The position numbers were made by a program, and so were the translations under genes. Positions 7,078 to 12,935 of a stretch of DNA of 15,763 nucleotides are shown in pieces. The DNA is taken from positions 1 to 15,763 of the forward strand of contig DAOWEW010000029.1 in the NCBI GenBank assembly GCA_030638305.1, in the 5' to 3' direction. Below the pieces are notes generated by a model. It did not search any database. It was not told the DNA's origin and saw only the letters and a program-made list of their open reading frames with translations. The stretch comes from Desulfobacteraceae bacterium. Lineage in GTDB: Bacteria; Desulfobacterota; Desulfobacteria; Desulfobacterales; ETH-SRB1. The first letter of the stretch is position 1. Each line of letters starts with the position of its first letter.

Positions 7078-7772
7078 TTTCTTTCTCCAAAAATTGCAGT
7101 TCCAATGCGGACAAAGGTTGCTCCTTCCTTTATCGCAACCTCAAAATCACCTGTCATACCCATAGATAATTCCTGCATATTGATATTTTCTATTGCTTTA
7201 TTTCTGATTTTATCTCGCAGATCCCTCAGAGCTGAAAAATATGGCCTGGCTTTTTCAGGATTATTGAAGAAAGGCGGCATTGTCATAAGACCTTTGATGG
7301 ATAGATTTTCAAATAAACTAATCTCTTTTATCAGCTTTTGCGCATCCTCTTCATGAATACCTGATTTTGTAAATTCCATACTTATATTTACCTGAATCAG
7401 AATTTGTTGGATTTTGTTTATTTTTTTTGCCTGTTTATTTAATTCATGAGCAAGTTTTAATGAATCTACCGTGTGAATCATATCAAAAAGTTTTACAGCG
7501 TATTTTGCTTTGTTACTCTGAAGGTGGCCTATAAAATGCCATGAAACAGGACAGGATGACAGTGTATTGATTTTATCTTTGGCTTCCTGAATATAATTTT
7601 CTCCAAGAATATTAACACCTGCCGTTATTGCTTCTCTAACTATGTTTTCCGGCATAGTTTTGCTCACAGCCACAAGGTGGACGGTATCGGGCTTCCTGCC
7701 GCAATTGATTGCCGCCTTTTTGATACGCTCTTTAACATTATTTAATCTTTTTTTAAGAACTTCAGATTCCAT
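7074..7772 (-). CDS. YggS / PLPBP family pyridoxal phosphate homeostasis protein
   Basis: This 232-aa single-domain PLP-binding protein of the YggS/PROSC family controls vitamin B6 and amino acid balance rather than catalysing a known reaction. K38 in HLVAVSKTMP is the expected Schiff-base lysine. Other family marks are LGENYIQEA, WHFIGHLQSNK, LIQVNIS, KSGI, GLMTMPPF, LSMGMTGDFEVAIKEGAT and the C-terminal RIGTAIFGERN. The ATG at 7770-7772 lies inside the end of maf (11-base overlap) and has no strong ribosome binding site, so it probably depends on coupling to maf translation. The gene's first codons follow a dispersed CAGATTACGCAGATT-like repeat. Confidence 0.92.
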   Translation of the reverse strand: MESEVLKKRLNNVKERIKKAAINCGRKPDTVHLVAVSKTMPENIVREAITAGVNILGENYIQEAKDKINTLSSCPVSWHFIGHLQSNKAKYAVKLFDMIHTVDSLKLAHELNKQAKKINKIQQILIQVNISMEFTKSGIHEEDAQKLIKEISLFENLSIKGLMTMPPFFNNPEKARPYFSALRDLRDKIRNKAIENINMQELSMGMTGDFEVAIKEGATFVRIGTAIFGERN

Positions 7773-8409
7773 AATTTCTCATCCACAGATTACGCAGATT
7801 GCGCAAATCGTTGTGAGTTATCGGGTTAACCCCATTACACCTAAGGAATTCTATGACTTCGCAAACAGGAAGACCTACTACATTGGTGTAAGAGCCTTTT
7901 ATACTTTTTACAATAAAAGTGCCAAGCCCCTGGATTGCGTATGCGCCTGCTTTGTCAAAGGGCTCCCCTGTATTAATGTACCATTCTATTTCATCATCGG
8001 TCAGGTTTTTGAAAAGTACTTCAGTTATTATGGTTTCTGAAAAAAATCTATTCCTAACCATGCAACATATGGAGTACCCTGTAAGAACTTGATGTATCTG
8101 CCCGCTGAGTCGCTTCAACATAACGCGGGCTTCGGATTTTGAAGATGGTTTGCCAAGTATAATACTGTCTATCAGGACAATGGTATCAGCTCCGATAACC
8201 CAGCTTTCAGGATATCTCTTTGATATGTCATTTGCCTTTGCTTCAGCCAGAGTTTTTACATAAATTTCAGGTTGTGATATGGGAATAGAGCTTTCATCAA
8301 TACTGCTGGGAATAACGGTGAAGGAAAGACCCGCCTGTTTTAACAGATACTTTCGTCTCGGGGATTTGGAAGCAAGAATTATAAACGGATTATCTGACAG
8401 CTTTTGCAT
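7762..8409 (-). CDS. maf: Maf nucleotide pyrophosphatase, YhdE type (dTTP/UTP)
   Basis: This 215-aa Maf-family house-cleaning enzyme hydrolyses non-standard and some canonical nucleotides to monophosphates. The signature LASKSPRRKYLL (12-23), the metal-site D75 in VIGADTIV, ILGKP and the motif KAGAYAIQG (153-161) are present. The last motif is the one seen in YhdE-type enzymes (dTTP/UTP), not the m7GTP-type YceF. The family normally ends soon after GLPVCEVIEFL. Here about 21 residues follow, including LRNLRNLW, encoded by a dispersed repeat (7781-7810), so the tail is probably an add-on. It is the first gene of the maf-yggS-queH operon and diverges from tRNA-Leu across 108 bases. Confidence 0.93.
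   Translation of the reverse strand: MQKLSDNPFIILASKSPRRKYLLKQAGLSFTVIPSSIDESSIPISQPEIYVKTLAEAKANDISKRYPESWVIGADTIVLIDSIILGKPSSKSEARVMLKRLSGQIHQVLTGYSICCMVRNRFFSETIITEVLFKNLTDDEIEWYINTGEPFDKAGAYAIQGLGTFIVKSIKGSYTNVVGLPVCEVIEFLRCNGVNPITHNDLRNLRNLWMRNYGI
7781..7810. repeat. Dispersed CAGATTACGCAGATT-type repeat within the 3' end of maf
   Basis: The plus strand reads ATCCACAGATTACGCAGATT and continues GCGCAAATCG, a string of short related units. From memory of many environmental genomes this is a common intergenic repeat type. Here it is translated as the DLRNLRNLWM tail of Maf and lies just upstream of the yggS start codon. Confidence 0.5.
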
Positions 8410-8476
8410 GATGCAATCAATTATCAGATATAATATGGTTTGACAAGAAGGGAATTTTCTCTTGCATTTTTTATAG

Positions 8477-8507
8477 TTGTCAATTATTACATCTGAAAGT
8501 TTATATT
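8477..8507 (+). promoter_or_regulatory. Possible promoter for tRNA-Leu
   Basis: TTGTCA (8477-8482) resembles a -35 box and TATATT (8502-8507) a -10 box, with a rather long spacing of 19; TTTATA at 8500 gives spacing 17 but is a poorer -10. Transcription would begin around 8513-8515, a few bases before the tRNA 5' end. The assignment is by consensus only. Confidence 0.35.
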
Positions 8508-8517
8508 TGCACTTTAT

Positions 8518-8605
8518 GCCCGGGTGGCGGAATTGGTAGACGCAAGGGACTTAAAATCCCTCGGAGCATGTCTCTGTACGAGTTCAAGTCTCGTCCCGGG
8601 CACCA
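8518..8605 (+). tRNA. tRNA-Leu (anticodon UAA)
   Basis: The acceptor strands GCCCGGG (8518-8524) and CCCGGGC (8595-8601) pair perfectly, followed by discriminator A and an encoded CCA (8603-8605). The D-arm contains GGTAGACGC, and the T-arm has GTTCAAGTC. The anticodon loop CTTAAAA gives anticodon TAA (8552-8554), which reads UUA. A long variable arm (around TCGGAGCATGTCTCTGTACG) makes it a class II tRNA, as expected for leucine. It stands alone, 94 bases upstream of the btuF-like gene, and no terminator is seen after it. Confidence 0.97.
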
Positions 8606-8699
8606 AAAGTTCAATAGATATCTCCACACTGCCCCACCTGCAACTGCATGATGTCACACTCAGGAATACGAAAATATATGAATTGAGAGGACTATCTGA

Positions 8700-9767
8700 G
8701 TGATTAAGCTCTGTGGAACAATTTTGAAATTTATTAGGATTCGCCTAAAAATAAATTTACATTTTGAGGTGTCGAGGCGCTCGCATGACAAGGCGCGAGG
8801 AGGACGAATAGCGAGCTATTTAACCGACGAGCAACGCAGTCATGCGGGATGGATCGGCGCATCAAAATGTGAAGTTATTTTTGGGCGAGTCCTTATTGTC
8901 CTTATGATTGTCGCTGCACCTTTCTCACCGGCTGTGGCAAGGCAGGTAACCGATCAATTAGGACGGCAAGTTGTTTTGTCCGATGATCCGCAGCGGGTGG
9001 TTTCTCTGGCGCCGAGCATTACTGAAATAATTTTTGCCATAGGACAGGAGCACCGTTTAAAAGGGGTAACTCGCTACAGCGACTTTCCTGAGAAGGCAGT
9101 TAATCTTCCCATGGTCGGTTCTTATGTTCAGCTTGATCTTGAAAAAATCGTTGCTTTAAAACCAGCGATTTGTATTGCCATAAAGGATGGAAATCCTGTG
9201 GAAGTCGTTGAAAGGCTGGAATCTCTAAAGATACCCGTTTATGTGGTTGATCCAAGGAATTTAAATGCGGTTATGGAGACAATCCTTGAAATCGGTATGC
9301 TGCTGGATGCTTCTGAAAAGGCAAAGGCACTGGTCGCCGATATGCGATACAGGATTCAGCGGGTAAGAGCCAGGGTTGCAGAGGTTTCTTGCCGTCCACT
9401 GGTTTTTTACCAGGTTGGAATTTTTCCGATAATTTCAGTGGGTACAAATACATTTATTCATGAGCTGATAGTATTTGCAGGAGGAAGTAATCTTGCTGAA
9501 GGCCCGATACCATATCCCCGGTTTAGCCGGGAGCAGGTGCTGTCTCTATCTCCTGAAGTATTCATTATATCTTCAATGGCAAAAGGTGAGATTTTTGAAC
9601 GCGTTAAGGCTGAGTGGAATCGCTGGCCTGACCTGCCTGCTATAAAAAACCATCGTATTTTCCTCGTGGATTCCAGTCTGTTTGATCGTCCTACTCCCCG
9701 TCTCGTGGATGGTCTTGAACTGCTTGGGCGGCTGATTCATCCTGAATTATTTGAGGAAGAACAGTGA
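8700..9767 (+). CDS. btuF: BtuF-like periplasmic corrinoid-binding protein with an in-frame repeat element in its signal peptide
   Basis: This 355-aa substrate-binding protein of the BtuF/FepB type delivers ligand to the BtuC-BtuD importer. The mature part begins near R81 (RQVTDQLGRQVVL). Family marks are VVSLAPSITEIIFAIG, GVTRYSDFP, VGSYVQLDLEKIVALKPA, GGSNLAEG and the C-terminal DSSLFDRPTPRLVDGLELL. The GTG start at 8700 has GAGAGG about nine bases upstream. Residues 13-66 are encoded by an inserted 158-bp inverted-repeat element plus its 4-bp duplication. Without them, residues 1-12 join V67-A80 into an ordinary 26-residue signal peptide. No alternative ATG/GTG/TTG start between the element and the hydrophobic stretch is in frame. 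Corrinoid as ligand is inferred from cobU in the same operon; an iron chelate is the alternative. Confidence 0.85.
   Translation: MIKLCGTILKFIRIRLKINLHFEVSRRSHDKARGGRIASYLTDEQRSHAGWIGASKCEVIFGRVLIVLMIVAAPFSPAVARQVTDQLGRQVVLSDDPQRVVSLAPSITEIIFAIGQEHRLKGVTRYSDFPEKAVNLPMVGSYVQLDLEKIVALKPAICIAIKDGNPVEVVERLESLKIPVYVVDPRNLNAVMETILEIGMLLDASEKAKALVADMRYRIQRVRARVAEVSCRPLVFYQVGIFPIISVGTNTFIHELIVFAGGSNLAEGPIPYPRFSREQVLSLSPEVFIISSMAKGEIFERVKAEWNRWPDLPAIKNHRIFLVDSSLFDRPTPRLVDGLELLGRLIHPELFEEEQ
8736..8893. mobile_element. 158-bp MITE-like palindromic element inserted in-frame in btuF
   Basis: The terminal inverted repeats start AGGATTCGCCTAAAAATAA at 8736 and, on the minus strand, AGGACTCGCCCAAAAATAA at 8893. 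They match at 28 of the first 32 positions. TATT flanks the element on both sides (8732-8735 and 8894-8897), a likely 4-bp target duplication. Inside, CGCATGAC (8782-8789) pairs with GTCATGCG (8839-8846), and AATAGC-GA-GCTATT (8807-8820) forms a central hairpin. Element plus duplication is 162 bp, divisible by three, and the btuF frame stays open through it. No transposase is encoded. Confidence 0.85.
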
Positions 9768-10777
9768 CTGATAAACCGTTTCTTTTGAAACGTCTTTTTG
9801 CAGTTTCTTTCCTGATGATACTCATCCTTATTGTAGCTGTGTTTCTTGGTCTGTCAATTGGATCTACAGGAAACGAGTTTAAAGCTGTTGTTCAGTCTCT
9901 TGCAGGGAAAAGCGTTGCAGATTCAATGACAGCTACCATAATCTGGGACATTCGATTTCCCCGTGTGCTTCTATCTGCTCTGGTTGGGGCGACTCTTTCC
10001 CTTGGGGGACTTGTCTTCCAGGTTTTACTCCGCAATCCCCTGGCCGAACCGTATATCCTGGGTGTTTCAGGAGGGTCAGCAGTTGGAGCTATAATCGGCA
10101 TCCTGATGGGTTTATCCCGTTTCCCAGGCGTTGCATTTGCTGCATTTGCCGGCAGCCTTGTCACACTCTTTTTGATCCTTGCGATGTCTTCGGGGCAGAC
10201 AATTCTTAAAAAAGATTCTCTTTTGTTATCGGGAGTCATGATAAATGCTTTTTGTTCTGCTGTAATCATGTTTCTTATCTCAATGTCTCAGCATTCCAGG
10301 CTCCACAATATTATTTTCTGGCTTATGGGTGATCTTTCCATGTCTGATATCAGGCAGGTCGCAATATTTGGTGCAATGCTTATTCCATGTTTTTTGCTTT
10401 TGTTCCGGCTTTCGCACTCTATGAATCTGCTTCTTATGGGGCAGGAAATGGCCCAGACAATGGGAGTAAATATAAAGTTGGTAACAATAACTCTTCTTGT
10501 TGTTACTTCATTCATGGTGAGCGCTACTGTAAGCCATTGCGGCCTTTTGGGGTTTGTCGGTCTGGTAATTCCTCACATGCTGCGTCTTACGCTTGGCCCT
10601 GATAACCGCGTGCTTGTTCCGTCATGCGTGCTTGGAGGAGGAGCCTATATGATTTTATGTGATTTGCTGGCAAGAGTTCTTCCCGAGCACGGAGAAATGC
10701 CGGTGGGTGTAATTACCGCCATGATAGGAGCACCTGTTTTTATTCTTCTGTTGAAAAGATCCGATCTTCGCAGGTAG
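9764..10777 (+). CDS. btuC: BtuC-like permease of a corrinoid ABC importer (FecCD family)
   Basis: This 337-aa inner-membrane permease of the FecCD/BtuC family would dimerise and form the translocation channel. Many hydrophobic segments run through the protein, from the N-terminal FAVSFLMILILIVAVFLGL on; the family usually has ten. Conserved signatures are IIWDIRFPRVLLSALVGATL, LRNPLAEPYILGVSGGSAVGA, and near the C-terminus HCGLLGFVGLVIPHMLR followed by GAYMILCDLLARVL. The GTG start at 9764 overlaps the btuF stop (GTGA), so the two are translationally coupled. Substrate specificity cannot be read from the sequence and is taken from the operon. Confidence 0.92.
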   Translation: MTDKPFLLKRLFAVSFLMILILIVAVFLGLSIGSTGNEFKAVVQSLAGKSVADSMTATIIWDIRFPRVLLSALVGATLSLGGLVFQVLLRNPLAEPYILGVSGGSAVGAIIGILMGLSRFPGVAFAAFAGSLVTLFLILAMSSGQTILKKDSLLLSGVMINAFCSAVIMFLISMSQHSRLHNIIFWLMGDLSMSDIRQVAIFGAMLIPCFLLLFRLSHSMNLLLMGQEMAQTMGVNIKLVTITLLVVTSFMVSATVSHCGLLGFVGLVIPHMLRLTLGPDNRVLVPSCVLGGGAYMILCDLLARVLPEHGEMPVGVITAMIGAPVFILLLKRSDLRR

Positions 10778-10794
10778 GAAACCGGCAACAAATT

Positions 10795-11637
10795 ATGAGT
10801 TCAGCTATCGAAATAAAAAATCTGAGTTATTATTACGGGGACAGCCCTGTTTTAAAGAATCTTTCCTTCAATATCCGTAAAGGTGATTTTTTCATCATAA
10901 TCGGCCCCAATGGATCAGGAAAAACCACTTTGATGAATGCGGTTTCGGGAATTTTGAATCCTCAAGAAGGAAGGGTGGAAATTTTTGGTCGTTCCATACA
11001 GAGCTATAACCGGAAGGATTTGGCAAAAACAATTGCCTTTGTCCCGCAGATGTTTCCGGCTGATTTTCCTTTTAGTGTTACTGAGATGGTTCTTATGGGG
11101 CGTTCGCCTTATCTGGGAATTCTTGGGCTGGAAAAGGAAGAGGATATTAAACTTGCAAACCAGGCTATGAATTTTACCGAAGTTAAACACCTTGCGCATC
11201 GAAAGCTGAACCAGTTAAGCGGTGGAGAACGACAGCGGGTTTTTATAGCAAGGGCTATCTGTCAGGAACCTCAGATTATTCTTCTGGATGAGCCGACTGC
11301 ATCACTGGATCTTGCTCATCAGGTAAAGGTGATGGATTTGATGAACAGGTTAAAGCGGGAAAAAGGCATTACCATTATTATGGTATCTCATGATTTGAAT
11401 CTCGCTGCAATGTATGGAGACCGGCTACTCTTGCTGAACAGAGGACAGTCAGTCAGTCTTGGGCCGCCGCAGGAAGTGCTTACCTCTCACAAGCTGGAGG
11501 CAACCTATGGATGCAGGTTACTGGTTGATGAAAGTCCGCTGGGAAAATTTCCACGTATTACGCTGGTGCCGGGAAGTATGGGGCAGGTGACAGGTATCAG
11601 GGATCAGAAGGAATCAGTGGGCAGGAGGCAGGGATAA
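10795..11637 (+). CDS. btuD: BtuD-like ATPase of a corrinoid ABC importer
   Basis: This 280-aa ABC ATPase powers uptake through the BtuC-like permease. All nucleotide-binding motifs are intact: Walker A GPNGSGKTT (37-45), Q-loop Q85, signature LSGGE (141-145), Walker B IILLDE (161-166), D-loop SLD and switch H199 in VSHDLN. The length exceeds a minimal BtuD by about 25 residues. The C-terminal tail (about 263-280, VTGIRDQKESVGRRQG) comes from a low-complexity, repetitive GATCAG/GGCAGG-rich stretch and may be an add-on. It starts 17 bases after btuC and ends five bases before cobU. Confidence 0.92.
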   Translation: MSSAIEIKNLSYYYGDSPVLKNLSFNIRKGDFFIIIGPNGSGKTTLMNAVSGILNPQEGRVEIFGRSIQSYNRKDLAKTIAFVPQMFPADFPFSVTEMVLMGRSPYLGILGLEKEEDIKLANQAMNFTEVKHLAHRKLNQLSGGERQRVFIARAICQEPQIILLDEPTASLDLAHQVKVMDLMNRLKREKGITIIMVSHDLNLAAMYGDRLLLLNRGQSVSLGPPQEVLTSHKLEATYGCRLLVDESPLGKFPRITLVPGSMGQVTGIRDQKESVGRRQG

Positions 11638-11642
11638 AGACT

Positions 11643-12188
11643 GTGAAAGAGGCAATATTAGTAATCGGCGGATGCAGGAGTGGCAAGAGTAGATATGCCC
11701 TGGAACTGGCAAAACAGATTTCCAGGGACAGAAGGATTTTTATTGCGACCTGTGTTCCAAAGGATAAAGAAATGGAAATGCGTGTTGCGCGCCACAAAGA
11801 AGAAAGAGGCAAAGGCTGGTTAACCGTAGAAATTCCGATCCGTTTGCCGGAAGCAATAATTGAATACAGCTCCAAAAGTGATTTAATACTTGTAGATTGC
11901 CTGACACTCTGGACCAGCAATCTTATTCTAAATAACAATAACGTAGATATATCTAAAACAGCTCTGCGCCTGACCAGGTCACTTAAAAACGCACAGTGCC
12001 CGGTTATTATGGTATCAAATGAAGTTGGAACAGGCATAGTCCCGGAAAACAGGCTTGCCAGATTATTCAGGGATGCAGCGGGGATTGTTAATCAGAATAT
12101 CGCAACATGTTCTGACAGGGTAATCTGGATGGTAGCCGGTATTCCCGTGCCGATAAAAGAAAGTTTATTTCCAGGGGGCAAGGTATAA
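11643..12188 (+). CDS. cobU: CobU, adenosylcobinamide kinase / adenosylcobinamide-phosphate guanylyltransferase
   Basis: CobU phosphorylates adenosylcobinamide and then transfers GMP to it, forming the GDP-cobinamide used to finish the nucleotide loop of cobalamin. The 181-aa length is typical. The P-loop GGCRSGKS (9-16) has Cys where Ala or Ser is usual. H51 in RVARHKEER is the expected GMP-accepting histidine. LILVDCLTLWTSNL and the C-terminal NEVGTGIVPENRLARLFRDAAGIVNQ are family hallmarks. The start is GTG at 11643-11645; an AGGAGG lies about 12 bases upstream in the end of btuD. Its presence links the operon to corrinoid salvage. It ends only 16 bases from the convergent GrpE-like gene, with no terminator visible. 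Confidence 0.94.
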   Translation: MKEAILVIGGCRSGKSRYALELAKQISRDRRIFIATCVPKDKEMEMRVARHKEERGKGWLTVEIPIRLPEAIIEYSSKSDLILVDCLTLWTSNLILNNNNVDISKTALRLTRSLKNAQCPVIMVSNEVGTGIVPENRLARLFRDAAGIVNQNIATCSDRVIWMVAGIPVPIKESLFPGGKV

Positions 12189-12204
12189 ACCTTCATCTTT
12201 CTTT

Positions 12205-12660
12205 TCAACCATTCAGGACAGTAATTACTTCGGCTTTTCTCAGCACTCTTTTTTTGTTTTTGTCGATATAGCCGTTTTTCACCACGGAAAGGATTGTTTC
12301 GTTTACTATATCTGCAGACTTCTGTGTGTCCACCACCTTACAATAGTCCATATCGGCGATGTTGTTTGAAAATTCAATCTGAACGATGTGGCAGGTTTTT
12401 AGCAATCTGACAAGCTTTTTCCGGATAGAGCGAATATTTTTAGCCAGATGCCGTGTAGTCTTGTCAAACTGATTTTCCTTAGTTAGCATGGTTTGATCCA
12501 GATTTTCGAAAGCATCAAGTATCTCAAAAAGATTGAGATAGAGGTCTTTTTCCCTGGCCTGAAAGGAATTTTTCTGTTCCTGAAGGGCGTGGGTTAATTC
12601 AGCTATCTTTACCTGAAAACCAACAAACTTTTCTTTTAGAAATTCCTTCTTTTTGCTCAT
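12205..12660 (-). CDS. GrpE-like nucleotide exchange factor, short and divergent
   Basis: This 151-aa protein resembles GrpE, the exchange factor for Hsp70 chaperones. A predicted coiled-coil helix spans about residues 5-60, with LYLNLFEILDAFENLDQTM matching the GrpE helix that holds the dimer. The C-terminal part NGYIDKNKKRVLRKAEVITV fits the GrpE beta-wing ending. It is about 45 residues shorter than E. coli GrpE, and the central motif (DYCKVVDTQKSADIVNETI) keeps the spacing but not the usual residues. It is the third gene after the TPR and J-like genes, starting inside the J-like stop (ATGA overlap, 12657-12660). Its context suggests a dedicated exchange factor rather than the housekeeping GrpE. 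Confidence 0.75.
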   Translation of the reverse strand: MSKKKEFLKEKFVGFQVKIAELTHALQEQKNSFQAREKDLYLNLFEILDAFENLDQTMLTKENQFDKTTRHLAKNIRSIRKKLVRLLKTCHIVQIEFSNNIADMDYCKVVDTQKSADIVNETILSVVKNGYIDKNKKRVLRKAEVITVLNG

Positions 12661-12935
12661 GAATTCTCATCAAAATCAGACAGGCGATTCAAATCAAATA
12701 CTATTTTCTTCTTCTTCTGCTGTTTGATCAAAGCAAATTGGTTCTGCATAGGTTTCACATCAATAAATTGCAAAAAATCATGGGCTGCTTTGGTTATTGG
12801 ATTCATAATTTCTTTCTGAGCTATAGCCACCTCCTGAACAGAAAATTTCTTTTCCCGCATAGCCAGAGCCGCTGCTTCGATTATTTCTCGTTTGTCAGCA
12901 TGGTAATCAATATTCAATATTTTATATGGATTCAT
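12657..12935 (-). CDS. Small degenerate J-domain-like protein (no HPD motif)
   Basis: This is a 92-aa protein. Its first 58 residues resemble a J-domain in outline: NPYKILNID (2-10) is the usual helix I start, DKREIIEAAALAMREKK (14-30) fits helix II, and a helix III/IV-like stretch AIAQKEIMNPITKAAHDFL (37-55) follows. The HPD tripeptide that stimulates Hsp70 ATPase is absent; the equivalent loop reads EKKFSVQE. The C-terminal tail holds a KKKK cluster and an acidic end. The start has a strong GGAGGT six bases upstream within the end of the TPR gene, and both ends overlap neighbours by four bases. The J-like assignment is a fold guess from pattern; if wrong, it is a small helical protein of unknown role. 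Confidence 0.6.
   Translation of the reverse strand: MNPYKILNIDYHADKREIIEAAALAMREKKFSVQEVAIAQKEIMNPITKAAHDFLQFIDVKPMQNQFALIKQQKKKKIVFDLNRLSDFDENS

Noticed and set aside
8518..8605. tRNA-Leu as an integration site of a genomic island
   Set aside because: No integrase next to it and no repeat of the tRNA 3' end elsewhere in the window; XerC at 908-1843 sits in its normal hslVU context.
8606..8699. Cobalamin riboswitch upstream of btuF
   Set aside because: The gap is only 94 bases and I see no B12-box-like core; it is too short for the known structure.
12205..12660. This gene as the housekeeping grpE of a dnaK operon
   Set aside because: No dnaK, dnaJ or hrcA nearby, the protein is short and its central motif is divergent, and it is coupled to TPR and J-like genes instead.
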